Assembly (NCBI GenBank): GCA_010909165.1
Contig: VJWM01000296.1
Location: 52,379-116,378, forward strand
Origin: Anthoceros angustus
Lineage: Eukaryota > Streptophyta > Anthocerotopsida > Anthocerotales > Anthocerotaceae
Length of the DNA stretch: 64,000 nt
Reading direction: 5' to 3'
Each line of letters begins with the position of its first letter. The stretch's first letter is position 1. A model generated the notes under the pieces. The model had not been told where the DNA came from, did no database searches, and saw only the letters and a list, made by a program, of their open reading frames with translations. Below, in pieces: positions 32,640-45,649 of the stretch. A program made the position numbers and the translations under genes.

Positions 32640-35600
32640 GTGTATTGGTTAATGAACTTTATCAGCTATAAGTGCTGTCCCAAGTTCAAGAGTCACATCT
32701 CAGCCAAAAGTTCAACTTTGGCATGCTCGCCTTGGTCATATCAACAAGGTGAAATTGAGCTTGATGTCTTCTATGGACTGTTACAAGGAGAGACTTCCAG
32801 CTCAATTCAAGGACCTTCATGCTTGCAAATCATGTATCTTATCCAACCAGAAGGAATTACCTTTCAAGAACAAGGATGCTACTAGGGCCACTGAGGTACT
32901 TGAGCTTGTTCATGCTGATATTGCTGGCAAGCTGCAAGTCTCTTCCTTGGGTGGCGCTTGGTATTATCTAACTCTTACAGATGACTATTCTCGATTCACT
33001 TGGACATTTCCTTTGAAGTTGAAGAGTGAGGCATTTGATAAGATAGCCGCTTGGATTCCCCTCGTTCAACAACAAAGCGAAAGTTAGTTAAATGTCTGAA
33101 ATGGTGGGGAATTTCTTGGGCAAAGTATGATGATCTTTTTGAAAAATGGAATTAGAAGGCAACTCACGGTTCCATACACTCCTCACAAAATGGAGTGGCT
33201 GAGAGAAAAAATCAGACTTTGATGGGGATGACATGTAGTAAGCTCTCTTAGTCAGGACTTCAAAGGGATATTAGGAGGCGATTGGCTACTTATATCTTAA
33301 ACGAGTTCCCACCTCTTTACACAACCCTTTTGAAGCCTTTTGGAGCAAGAAACCTAGTTTGCTGCATCTTCGTGTCTTTGGCTCCCCTGCTTTTGTGTTC
33401 ATTCCTGTGTCCAAACGTCGGAAGTTAGATGATAGGTCCAGGCCCTATTTCTTTGTAGGCTATTCTGAGGAAAGTAAAGCCTACAAGTTGTATGACCCTA
33501 AGACCAGGAAACTCACACTTGCTCGTAGTGTCACCTTTTGTGAACTACATTCTCCTAACATTGTAGAAGATTCAGGTCTATATTTTTCTCCTTCACATGA
33601 GTCAGCTGAAACTGAAAATTCAGAAGATGACACACCTAGTCCTCCACATGTTGATTCTTCTCCCGCTTTTCCGATTATCCATTTTCGATGGTGAGTCCAA
33701 GCACACCTAGAATCTTGACTACTTCTCAACATGAGGAAGGGAAGAAAGCAGATCTTGACCTTAATGAGAATGCATCAATGGATGGTGTTGGTCATTTTCA
33801 GCTTGATGATCCGGAAGGATCTCGGCGGTGGAGGCCTCCCTCTCCACCTCGTGAGACCACTGTTCACGGTATCACGCTCGTGGGCGAGATCTGTGAAATG
33901 GGGCGCCTCCTTATCGGTTGTGGATTTGAAGCATGGTGCCCATGTTTCTAGCCTACATATGCGATGTAAGGCGGATCCGCATCCTATGAGGAAGCAATCA
34001 CGGACGGATGGACACCATTGGCGATTTCGATTGATGATGAGTACAACTCTCTTATGAAGAATAACACTTGGGAACTTGTTGATCTTCCACAGCGGAAACC
34101 TATTAGCGTAAGTGGGTCTTCAAGACCAAGCTCAAGTCGGATGGAGCGTGGCTAGATATAAATCACGCTTGGTTGCGAGGGGTTTAGTCAAATACCGGTA
34201 TTGATTATGGCGATACCTTCTCACGGTTGTGAAGCCACCTTACATGTATGTTGCTAGCCATGGCTACAGTATGATCTTGAAGTCCAACGGATGGACGTAT
34301 ATACGCTTTCTGCATGGGGAGTTAGAAGAAGTTTTATACATGCAACGAGGCTTCATCAACAAAAATGGGCTAGGAAAGTTTGCAAGCTAAAGACTATTTA
34401 CTTGAAACAAAGTCCAAGAGCGTGGTACAAGCGGATTGTGAAGTACTTGAAGAAGCTAGGTTTTCTACAATCCCTGACAACAATGTGTTTTACCTTCCGG
34501 TGGTCTTTTGTTGTTCTAGCACTTTTACGTGGATGATTGCCTTCTCGTAATAGTACTCCACAACTAGAAAGTTAAGACTATGCTTCGTGAGTTTGAAATG
34601 GTGATCAAGAGGATCTGTATTACATCTCGGCATCCAGTTTTTTGCGTGCAGTCACATTATTCTTCATCAAACTAAGTACATCAAAGAAATTCTTAAGCGC
34701 TTTCATATGGATGAGGCCGGACTGTTACGACTCCTCTGCGGTGGGGAAAGTTTAGTATAGATCAAGCTCCTCAGTGCGGAGATCTTAAAGATATGGCATC
34801 ATTCCTTATGCGAGGTTGTTAGTTGTTTGATTTTCACAGCCAATTGGACTCGACGACATCGATGTTAGTATGGTTTCGCAGTTCAAGTAGCACACGCCAC
34901 ATTGGACATTTCCTTTGAAGTTGAAGAGTGAGGCATTTGATAAGATAGCCGCTTGGATTCCCCTCGTTCAACAACAAACTGGCAAGTTAGTTAAATGTCT
35001 ACGGACTGATAATGGTGGGGAATTTCTTGGGCAGAAGTATGATGATCTTTTTCAGAAAAATGGAATTCGCAGGCAACTCACAGTTTCATACACTCCTCAG
35101 CAAAATGGAGTGGCTGAGAGAAAAAATCAGACTTTGATGGGGATGACATGTAGTAAGCTCTCTTAGTCAGGACTTCCAAAGGGATATTAGGCAGAGGCGA
35201 TTGTGACTACTTATATCTTAAGCGAGTTCCTGACCTCTTTCGCAACCTTTTGAAGCCTTTTGGAGCAAGAAACCTAGTTTGTTGCATCTTATGTCTTTAG
35301 CTCTCTGCTTTTGTGTTCATTCCTGTCCAAAGCGTCGGAAGTTAGATGATAGGTCCGGGCCCTATTTCTTTGTAGGCTATTCGAGGAAAGTAAAGCCTAC
35401 AAGTTGTATGACCTAAGACCGGAAACTCACACTTGCTCGTAGTGTCACCTTTTGTGAACTACATTCTCCTAACATTGTAGAAGATTCAGGTCTATGCATT
35501 TTCTCCTTCACATGAGTCAGCTGAAACCGAAAATTCAGAAGATGACACACCTAGTCCTCCACATGTTGATTCTTCTCCCTGTTTTTTCTTATGATCCATT

Positions 35601-37460
35601 TTCTGATGGTGAGTCCGAAGCACACCTAGAATCTTCAGCTACTTCTCAACATGAGGAAGGGGAAGAAACAGCTGATGCTGACCTTAATGAGAGAATGCAT
35701 CAATGGACGGTGTTGGTCATTTTTCAGCTACGATGATGATGATCTGGAAGGATCTGATGGCAGGCCTCTCTCCACCTCGTGAGACCACATTCCCGGTATC
35801 ACCTTTCGTGGCCTTGATCCTGAGCATGGTGAGCCTCCTTATCGGTTGTGGATTTGAAGCATGGTGCCCATGTTTCTAGCCTACATGTACACGATGTAAG
35901 GCGGATCCGCATCTGAGGAAGCAATCCACGGACGGATGGACACCATTGGCGGTTGATTGATGAGTACAACTCTCTTATGAAGAAGAAGAACACTTGGGAA
36001 CTTGTTGATCTTCCACAGCGGAAACCTATTAGGCATAAGTGGGTCTTCAAGACCAAGCTCAAGTCGGATGGAGCGTGGCTAGATATAAATCACGCTTGGT
36101 TGCGAGGGGTTTAGTCAAATACCGGTATTGATTATGGCGATACCTTCTCACGGTTGTGAAGCCACCTTACATGTATGTTGCTAGCCATGGCTCGAGTATG
36201 ATCTTGAAGTCCAACGGATGGGCGTATATACTGACTTTCTGCATGGGGAGTTAGAAGAAGTTTTATACATGACGACAACGAGGCTTCATCAACAAAAATG
36301 GGCTAGGAAAGTTTGCAAGCTGCTAAAGACTATTTACGACTTGAAACAAAGTCCAAGAGCGTGGTACAAGCGGATTGTGAAGTACTTGAAGAAGCTAGGT
36401 TTTCTACAATCTAGACAACAATGTGTTTTACCTTCCGGTGGTCTTTTTGTTGTTCTATGATTGCGTTCGATGTACTCCACAACTAGAGAAAGTTAAGACT
36501 ATGCTTCGTGCTGAGTTTGAAATGACTGATCAAGAGGATATGTAGTTCTGTCTCGGCATCCAAATTTTGTGTCACAGGGCTGCAGGTCACATTATTCTTC
36601 ATCAAAGTGAGTACATCAAAGAAATTCTTAAACGCTTTCATATGGATGAGGCCAGACCTGTTACGACTCCCTCTGCAGTGGGGGAAAAGTTTAGTATAGA
36701 TCAAGCTCCTCAGAGTGCAGCAGATCTTAAAGATATGGCATCTGTTCCTTATGCAGAGGTTGTTAGTTGTTTGATTTTCCTGGCCAACTGGACTCGACTT
36801 GACATCAGCTACAGTGTGTTAGTATGGTTTCGCAGTTTCTTAAGTAGCCTGCACGCACACATTGGACAGCTGTTAAGCGTATCTATCGTTATATCAAGGG
36901 CACTATTTCCTATGGTTTACAATATTCAGCAAGTGGGAGCAAGTCACTTTTACTTACCTCTTTTGCCGATGCTGATTGGGCGTCCAATGCTGAAACGCGA
37001 AAGAGTCTTTCAGCTTATTGTTTCCTTGGCTTCTGGGTCTGTTAGTTGGAGTTGCAAGAAACAAGCTTCTCTTGCTTTGTCTTCTACTGAAGCCGAGTAC
37101 AAAGCCTTGACAGATGCCTGCAAGGAGGCAGAGTGGGAACGTCAATTTCTTGATTCTGTAAATCAGTCACAAACTGATTCTACTAGTCTGTTTTGTGATA
37201 ATATGGGTGCTATAGCTTTAGTTGCTAACCCTAGGTTTCATGCTAGGACATAACATATAGAGCTCTATCACAATTACATCCGGGATGTTGCCGAGAGAGG
37301 AATAGTAAAGGTTAAGTATATCGTACAGAAGATAACACCGATATTTTAACTAAGGCTCTTCCTAAAATTAAGCACTTTAAGCACCTAGAGTCTCTAGGTC
37401 TTAGGGAGTTTCATTTCTAATTTAACAGTCTTACTACTTGGACCGTGGGTGGCCTCTGAT
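32640..37460 (+). mobile_element. Ty1/copia retrotransposon, degraded, with internal tandem duplication
   Basis: In order: GAG-pre-integrase region (32690-32880, HINKVKLSLMSSMDCYKE, HACKSCILSNQKELPFKN), integrase (32880-33250, VLELVHADIAGKLQVSSLGG, LTLTDDYSRFTWTFPLKLKS), a ...VFGSPAFVFIPVSKRRKL block with FVGYSEESKAYKLYDP, reverse transcriptase remnants (NNTWELVDLPQRKPI, WVFKTKLKSDGA, FLHGELEEVLYM, KTIYDLKQSPRAWYKRI) and RNase H near the end (SWSCKKQASLALSSTEAEYK, TDACKEAEWERQFLD, then KHIELYHNYIRD, ILTKALPKIKHF). IN before RT identifies Ty1/copia. Integrase-to-RT is present twice (33000-34901 and 34902-36867). TGATAAAATTTCATAG at about 37458, after GGGTGGCCTC, may be the start of a 3' LTR. 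No partner 5' LTR was found. Confidence 0.88.
33000..36868 (+). repeat. Tandem duplication of ~1.9 kb inside the copia element
   Basis: Copy 1 is 33000-34901 and copy 2 is 34902-36861, joined at TTGGACA (34902-34908). The same heptamer lies at both parental ends (33000-33006 and 36862-36868). Copy 1 carries many more small deletions than copy 2, for example GCAAAG for GCAGAAG and CTCACAA for CTCAGCAA. Some lesions are shared by both copies (CCGGTATT where CCAGGTATT is expected), so they predate the duplication or arose the same way in both. Confidence 0.88.
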
Positions 37461-38807
37461 AAAATTTCATAGTTTTTTAGTTTGGAGTTTTACTAGCTGC
37501 TAACTCCTTAGCTTGCTAGTTTTCGCCACCTGAGTTTGTTTACATGTTTCAAGGCATCCATGGTCAGTGCAAATTTTTTTTTCTGTTAAGTTGTCTGCAC
37601 ATTACAGGTCAGCTCAGTGGATGAAGCATACAGCTAAATCAAATCGTGAACTGACAAGTAATTGATCTGAGGGTTAGTATTTTCAACTAACAAGTACTAG
37701 TGCAGATTTAGCTAATTTTGAAGCCACCTTCTTTATATTTACCTTCTGAAGACGCTTCGGGCAATATCCACTCTTCCCATTGTGCATCCAGTGAGTGTAG
37801 GTCTTGGATGTCCTACTCTAGGCGGGCAATCCTTCTTCTTATCATCCCCTGGATCTTTTCTTTGTCCTCCTCAAAGTGTCTCTGGTCATATCTCACATCT
37901 GGATGACGGTTAGGGTCAACACGCATCGGACCTCTATGGATTTTTTCCATTGGCCATGTATCTGGAGGTCACCTAGGAGGATAAACTGGGATGGGGGGCA
38001 ACATACTCAAAGTTGGCACGGGTCTGGAGCCTGATGCTGTTGGGTCTTGAGGGCCTGTGACTTCGTGAGGAACATCTTCCATCTCTATATGAGCATACAC
38101 ACGCAATGGTTAACTACAGGCACTTCTTATAAGGAAAAACAAAAATAGGACATGAAGCACAGATATAGGGTCTGCAATTTCAACTACGAGGCTATATCTC
38201 CTGCCTACACGCCTGCTGTGCCTGTCTCGTTTGAGGGTGCGTCTCTTATTCAGCTACAATGGGTCATGGGAAGAACACAAGGTTACAGAAACAATGGCAC
38301 AAGTTTGAGTGGTGAGGGCGCACCCGTGCGTTTCTTGCTGCCCCTATCAGTAGATGAATCAGCTGCGGTTGCCGCCCGGCGAGGCGACCGCATCGGTGTT
38401 TTGAAGCTGGGCATGCACAGATGCAGGTGGTCTGTCTCTCCTGCGACCATCGCCGTGTCGCTTCAGTGGTATGCCGCTTGTTGGCGCGGGCGTTTCCTTG
38501 GGCGACCTCCCACACTCATCACCGTGCGCCCTCCGCTTAATTGTTACAGTGATTCCTCCGTCGGTGATGGCTTTACTGCGTCCTCTTGTGTTCCGAGTCC
38601 ATTGCTGGTGTGTTTTTGAGGTTGCCGCGGGATACGGCTTTCACGGGGTGAAGGTGTATGGGTATTAATGCCCAACAACCCCCATTACCCCCACATGCGC
38701 ATGCCCATGGGTACATAACGGTATTTTTATCCGGATTTATCCGTATTTACCATAAGTTACTTGGAACTCAGTGGTGAATAAATAATTACCTGCTCAGGTT
38801 AAGTGGG
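37461..38807. other. Sequence 3' of the copia element, no recognised gene
   Basis: It probably includes copia LTR sequence at the left. A 155-residue open frame (38152-38619, MKHRYRVCNFNYEAIS start) has no motif that I recognise. Near 38792-38807 CTCAGGTTAAGTGGGAG resembles a polypurine tract. Confidence 0.45.
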
Positions 38808-39009
38808 AGTGTTAGAATGTGAAAGGTTGTTATTAACCTACCAGTTATTATTTAGTTATTTAATATCTTGGTTAGTGGTGAATGGTCACACCTACTCACA
38901 TGAAGTACTTAAGACAATTTTGTATTCAACTTTTAATTAATTGCTTTATTCCCTTTTTTGCAATTCAACGAGCTTCCGTTTCAAAGTTTCCGTTTGCAAT
39001 TCACAAAGT
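38808..39009 (+). mobile_element. Possible copia-type LTR start
   Basis: TGTTAGAATGTGAAAGG directly follows the purine-rich AAGTGGGAG, the usual layout at the start of a plant copia 3' LTR. The right border and the partner LTR were not found, so the call rests on this junction only. Confidence 0.35.
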
Positions 39010-39014
39010 TTCAC

Positions 39015-39325
39015 ATGCAAGTTTAGTAGGGAGCTTGGAATCCCATTCAAGTTTGGTAGGAGGGTGGAAGAGCGTTCAAGTTTGGTGGGGGGCTTGGAAG
39101 AGCATTCGAGTTTGGAGGTGGCGAGAAAGAGCATTCCAATTTGGGCAAGAGGCTTGGAAGAGCATTTAAGTTTGGCAGCGGGCTTGAAAGAGTGTAGCAG
39201 CAGGCAGACTTGGAAGCGTTTGAGTTTGGCAGGGGCTTGGAGGAGCATTCCAGTTTGGCAGGAGCGTTGGAAGAGCGTGCAAGTTCGGCAGGGCCCTTGG
39301 AAGAAAGTACAAGTTTGGTAGAAAG
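39015..39325. repeat. About ten degenerate ~30-bp tandem units
   Basis: Each unit carries GCTTGGAAGAGC and TTCAAGTTTGGCAGG variants. Spacing varies from 27 to 36 bp. Open frames on both strands across it are repeat translations. Confidence 0.85.
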
Positions 39326-39416
39326 GCAATCATTATGGAAGGTCGATATGTGAACCATGGGCCACCACCACCAAGTGGGATGTACCAAGGACTCGTTATA
39401 GCACCGACATCAAGCG

Positions 39417-41965
39417 AGCAACAATGTAACCAACCTCCTAGGATTCTCTTTCTACAAGGACTTCACGGTCCTTCACGAGTTTCTTCAAACCCCTATGCCA
39501 TCCCTTCCATGTATTCGGGCATATTGGACACAAATGCTAGGTCAAGGTGTTGATGTTCCATGGGCATGCAGATCCTCCATCTACCACACCATGTGATCCT
39601 CGTGCCCAACGTGCCCTACTAGAAATGGCCCCTATGTTACGATCGTTGTTGCAATTTTATGTTACACTTGTAACACAACATCATTTGGAGGCTTAGTATT
39701 AAGTTTGTCATTTCTTTCCGCATTGGGCCTACAATCTTAACCACGAACCTTGCTCTCTCTCCTACCACTTCACCCTCTTAACTACATCCCCTCTCTCATA
39801 CGCATTGTTTATGAATTCCCTCATGCAAATGCAACATAGTAACAAGGACCCTCTCTCTCTTCTCTATCAGTCCCCTCTTTATTACACCCCATTGGAAGTA
39901 CAATTAGTTAATGTTTTTCCTATTGCTCTTCATTGCACTCTCTCTTCACAACTATTGTTAATGGCCCAAACTGGATATCACACTAACATGCTCATTAATT
40001 GTCTCTCATTAATTGTCTCCTTCCTCTACCACGACCATAATTCCTATATCAACCTTTTTCCCTACCATAGCTATTATTGGCTTGTATACTAATTGTTTAT
40101 GGCTTACCATAGCTATTATTGGCTTGTATACTATTTGTTTATGGCTTTTGCACGATATCTTGGTAGAGATAGAATACACATTACTTCATACGTCGGTACC
40201 TACTTGTAGATACGGATTTACCTTCATACGTACCTACTTGTAGGTAGGTATTTGTACATGAACACCGGATTATCTGATATTTTTATTTCCATTACGGATA
40301 TCGTTCTCTTGCTCTGTGGCGGATATCTATCTTGGCGTTCTCTTCTTTGGTCTTGGCTATATTCTTGGCGCCTCGTTACCTCTTGTTCTTGCGGTTGCAA
40401 AATCGTTTGACTTAACGGCGAACGCGACCGCTTGTTCGTCACCATCTGCCTCCTCCACTCCACCAGCGGTGCATGGACAACTAGGTTCCTTTATACATAC
40501 ATACCTTGATGTCACGAAATTGGGAAAGGGTGGTACATGAGGACTAATCCCATGCTTTTGTCCGGTACCCATGAGCAATGGCGTCGTCGTTTCCCCAACC
40601 CGTGCACGGTCGTCTTTTCACATGCGGCAAACCTAGCAATCGTGCTTCAACCCACACCTACCGGCAATTCTCGCTTGTGTCACAAAAGCGGCAACAATGT
40701 AACCAACCTCCTAGGATTCTCTTTCTACAAGGACTTCACTTCACGAGTTTCTTCAAACCCCTATGCCATCCTTCCATGTATTCCAGGGCATATTGGACAC
40801 AAATGCTAGGTCAAGGTGTTGATGTTCCATGGGCACAGACAGATCCTCCATCTACCACACCATCAGCCATGGCAGTCATCGTGCCCAACGTGCCCTACTA
40901 GAAATGGCCCCCTATGTTACAGTCGTTGTTGCAATTTTATGTTACACTTGTAACTTGCAACATCATTTGGAGGCTTGGTATTAAGTTTGTCATTTCTTTC
41001 CGCATTGGGCCTACAATCTTAACACGAACCTTGCTCTCTCTCCTACCACTTCACCCTCTTAACTACATCCCTCTCTCATACGCATTGTTTATGAATTCCC
41101 TCATGCAAATGCAACATGAGTAACAAGGACCCTCTCTCTCTTCTCTATCGGTCCCCTCTTTATTACACCCCATTGGAAGTACAATTAGTTAATGTTTTTC
41201 CTATTGCTCTTCATTGCACTCTCTCTTCACAACTATTGTTAATGGCGCCCAAACCGGATATCACACTAACATGCTCATTAATTGTCTCTCATTAATTGTC
41301 TCCTTCCTCTACCACGTGTAATTCCTATATCAACCTTTTTCCCTACCATAGCTATTATTGGCTTGTATACTAATTGTTTATGGCTTACCATAGCTATTAT
41401 TGGCTTGTATACTATTTGTTTATGGCTTTTGCACGATATCTTGGTAGAGATAGAATACACATTACCTTCATACGTACCTACTTGTAGATCTGGATTTACC
41501 TTCATACGTGCAGGTACCTACTTGTAGGTAGGTATTTGTACATGAACACTGGATTATACAGTATTTTTATTTCCATTACACAGATATCGTTCTCTTGCTC
41601 TGTGGCGGATATCTATTCTTGCAATCGTTCTCTTCTTTGGTCTTTGGCTATCGCATACCTCCGTTACCTCTTGTTCTTGCAGTTGCAAAATCGTTTGACT
41701 TAACTGGCTTCGAACACGCGACCGCTTGTTCGTCACCATCTGCCTCCTCCACGCTGAGTGCATGGACAACTAGGTTCCTTTATACATACATACCTTGATG
41801 TCACGAAATTGGGAAAGGGTGGTACATGAGGACTAATCCCATGCTTTTGTCCGTACCCATGAGCAATGGCGTCGTTTCCCCAACCCGTCTGCTGTGGTCT
41901 TTTCACATGCGCAAACCTAGCAATCGTCAACCCACACCTACCGGCAATTCTATTGTGTCACAAAA
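39417..41965. repeat. Two tandem copies of a ~1.27-kb non-coding unit
   Basis: Copy 1 is about 39417-40689 and copy 2 about 40690-41965. Both begin CAACAATGTAACCAACC and carry, in the same order, TATTCGGGCATATTGG-type sequence, TCTCTCTCCTACCACTTC, a doubled ~40-bp subunit (CCATAGCTATTATTGGC twice) and a TACCTACTTGTAG doublet. They differ mainly by short indels (ATTCGGGC against ATTCCAGGGC; TACGATCG against TACAGTCG). No coding signal was found. Confidence 0.88.
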
Positions 41966-44515
41966 CGCAATGTCACAATTATGCATTCTTGAGTCATCGA
42001 TTCGGGCAGCCACAAGCTTCTCCCTTTCGCCTTCACATCACCACTGCGCTCGAACCACATTCATCTAGATGGCGGCTAACTCATCGAAGCCCTCACTTTC
42101 TTCCTACATAAAACTAAATCCTATGCTACTTAGGCTTCTTGCGACACCCCTACACTCATTGGTTGTCCTCGGAGGATTCTTCTTCTTCTTCCGGTGTAGA
42201 ACCGCCGTTTTCTTCCTTTGCTTGTTGGTGTCATGCTTGGTGCCGCTTTCTCTTCCCTTGCTCACGCCTCCACAGGCTCTGCGTTTCCCACACATCCTTC
42301 CACAGCTTCCTTCTTTTCGACCACCATGGGCTGCAACAAAAGCTGTGATCGATGTTCGCCCATTGCATCGCCATTTGCATGACATGTTACACATTTGCAC
42401 TTACACTTTTCGACACGCTCGTGTGATCCTCCGTGTCGGTGCCACCACTTCCACATTGTTGTCCCCCTTCTTCCATGCCCACCAGCTCTTCCCTCCCTCT
42501 CCCTCGTTGTCCCCCCACCCTCTTCAACGCCTTTGCATGTGTCTTTATCGCCTCATCCATTGCTTCCCTCTTGCATTCCGTCTCAAGCATCACATGCCAC
42601 TCCGGTGATCACATCGACAAGCGTTGCCTCGCCCACTTGCCCTCTCACGCCACCGTCATGCCTTTTCCTTTACCTCTCCAGTACTCCGGCATGTTCTCCA
42701 AGCCATTCCTCGCTGCCCACCGCAGCTCCTCTCCTGTTGCGCTCCCTCCCCACCGTTGCACGAACTTCCTTTCAAAATCTTTCGCCCCTAGTGGACCAAA
42801 GGGATTGGTCCCTTGATCATGCTTTGCCAGCCTTGCAGACGTTGCGGCAGCTTGCTGAGGTGTTGGCCACACCCCCCCATTCTTGTGCAACGTAACCACC
42901 CCCTGCTCCACGGCCTTCCTCCATGCCTTCGTTGTGACATTCGGCGGATGGAGCCATTTCGCATCCTTACCCTTCTCCCTCCATATCAATGCAGCTTGCC
43001 TCACCTTCTTCCCTACGTTGTGGTTCCTTGTCCGTGATGCACCGCAAACCTCGCCACAATCTCATCCCGGTCGATGCGGAAACTCAATCTCTACCATACT
43101 CACGGCCTCTCCCTCGGACTCTCGTCATGGCTTGTCCACGGCACCATCAACGTCATCTTCGCACACTAGCTCCAAGACACGCGATGGAAGGCCCTCCTCA
43201 GCATCCTTCTTCATCCTCCACCGCGCCGGCTGATCCTCATTTTCGACCCAACCTCCATCGCGCAGTGCGGCCATAAACACTCCTCCCGCCGTGGAGCACA
43301 CTGTCTGACAATAGCGTCGTCGAGTTGCTTACCGGCCAGCGATGTGGTGAGTTCTCCTATCTCTGCTGCAGTTGCAGTGGTGGGGACGTCGGCTCTGTCA
43401 CCCCGTTCTTCCATGTCACCCACCTCAGCCTCCTCCTCGCAATTGTCCTCGTCCTCGCCATTTCCATCCGCCTCGGAGTCGGCCGCCTCGGCCTCTGGCG
43501 GGCTTGGCCCCTCAACCTTGTCCTCATCTCCCACATCCAGATGTTCTTCACATTGGAGGTCGGGAGCATGCCCTTCCTCCCCTTGGCTCGCGTGCACCTC
43601 GATCGCATTGCGTCGGCATAGGCAAGTGGTCCTCTCGGGAGGCGGGATGGGCGGATGGGCGCACTTGCTGGGGCATCCATGCCACAAGGGCGGGGGACCG
43701 ATGTTCGCTCATCCAGGGACCAGCCACACTCACGGAAGGGCCACCTCCGCCACTCAGGAGGACCAAAAACCCCTCGCGACGGCGGCCCATAGGAGCGCTC
43801 CCTCCCGGCGGGGGTTGATGGTGGGAAGCATCTTCCTTCCCATCCCCACCTCGGCAGGGCAACTTGCTGGGGCATCGCCATCACACCTCCTCCCGCAACC
43901 TTGGAAGGACACTTGCACGCCCATCTTCATGGTGGCGCTCCCAGTCTGTTGTCACTGTGCCACCCTCCGCCACGCCCTCTCCTGTCGTCTCGGATGGGCG
44001 CCCGGCCTCTATGGGTCCACCACCGTTTCCACCTCCCGGCCGCGTTTCCCACCGCCGGGCGTGACACTTCCATGACCCTTTGTGCCGCTGCGGGGTCCCC
44101 CTCAGCAGTGCTTGCCCACCACCAGCCCGCCCCATCGCCATTGCCGCCGCTGCTGCAGGGCGGGGGGCGCCCTCCTTTGTGCCGGCGGGCGCCATCTTCA
44201 CCGGCGGGTGTGTCACGGCGAGTTGAAGTCGGTGCCGACTTAGGCGGCAGCCTCGGCCAAATCCTCGAAGTCCACGTCCCACACCATCTTTGTAACGCGC
44301 AAAGTGAGCTTGAGGCGAGCAGAGACAAAGCGATTGCAACGCAGGGTGGCGATTGAAAAGATGCAAGTGGAAGTAACACGCGGTGTGATGGCGGAAGTAA
44401 TAGGCCATGTCTCCGACGCGCATGCGATGCCGCGTGACGGCCGCCATGCGCACGCGCGTCGCCATTCAAAGTTGCCACCTCGCCGCCTTCCCTTATGTCT
44501 CAACTCCTCATTATA
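41966..44515. other. GC-rich region with long unrecognised open frames
   Basis: Both strands have long frames between 42069 and 44503, a consequence of high GC. The minus-strand frame at 42645-43004 (WLHPPNVTTKAWRKAVEQG, then WPTPQQAAATSARLAKHDQG) is the least repetitive and might be a degraded gag-like or host sequence. The minus-strand frame at 43211-43687 is Glu/Asp-rich in its middle. I recognise no family and cannot say which strand, if either, codes. Confidence 0.35.
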
Positions 44516-44629
44516 ACAAGTGGGACCTAATCAGCGATGACCACACTTATCACTCGTAGACATATATAGTCACCAAATTCTCGCACACATTTCGACCAAG
44601 AACATTCCACGGTCATTTCGAGGGCGAGG

Positions 44630-45648
44630 ACATATGCACCGCTTGTCATTGCCCAAGGAACTATTTGTCCTTGGGCCTCGGTATCGTCCATGTCATGGCC
44701 CATGGTCATGTCATGTCACAGCCCATAACATGCATATACATGTCATGGCCCACGGACATGACATGACCATGACATATATGACATGGTCCAAGGAAACATT
44801 TTCATTGGACCATGTCATGTATATATGCATGTCATCGCATGACATTTATATACATGCCATGGGCCAAGGACAAAGTTGTCCTTGGCCCATGACATCTGCT
44901 CTCTCATGGGCCAAGACAACTTTGTCCTTGGCCCATGGCATATATAAATGTCATGTCATATATATATGCATATCATCCTGCATACGACATGCATGCATGT
45001 CATGGCCCAAGGACAAAGTTTTCCTTGGCCCATGACATCCATATGCATGTCATGTGCCAAGCACAACTTTGTCCTTGGCCCATGGCATGTATATGCATGT
45101 CATGGTTAAGACCATGCCATGCATTTACATGTCATGGGCCAAGCTCAAAGATCCTTGGCCCATGACAACTAGGCCCATCCCCATGCATGTTTGGCCACCT
45201 CATCATGCGCTCCTTGTGTTTTAAGTCCTCATAATAGCATGTCCTCCCAAATGAAGTCTACACCACTCATCATGCTATACATATATAGACACCAATATGT
45301 GTGCTTGCCTTTCCGTGGGCCAAGGACAAATTTGTCCGCCCATGACATGAGCCCATGTCTGGGCGGGGACAATTTGTCCTTGGCCCAGCCTATTATAGTA
45401 TGTCTGGGCCACACCATGCCATGCATACTTTGTGGGCCAAGGACAAATGTGTCCTTGGCCCAGAAATGGCGGTTCATGTCTGGTCTTGACCATGCCATGC
45501 ATTATGTGGGCCAAGGACAAAGTCTGCCCCATGAAAGCCTTGTAATATACATGTCATGGCCCAAGGACAAATTTGTCCTTGGCCCATGGCATGTATATAA
45601 ATGTCCTTGGCCTATTATATAAATGTCGCATGACATTTACATGCATAT
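44630..45648. repeat. Array of palindromic GGCCAAGGACAA / TTGTCCTTGGCC hairpins, left block
   Basis: Roughly a dozen inverted-repeat modules: CATGGGCCAAGGACAA, zero to four bases, then TTGTCCTTGGCCCATG (clear examples near 44860-44895, 44998-45040, 45430-45465 and 45556-45593). They are separated by CATG-rich spacers such as ACATGTATATGCATGTCATG. The array stops directly at the TGTGGCG end of the retroelement at 45650. Confidence 0.9.
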
Positions 45649-45649
45649 A

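Noticed and set aside
43344-44075. 243-residue plus-strand open frame rich in Ser and Pro
   Set aside because: Low complexity, overlapped by equally long frames on the other strand, with no motif.
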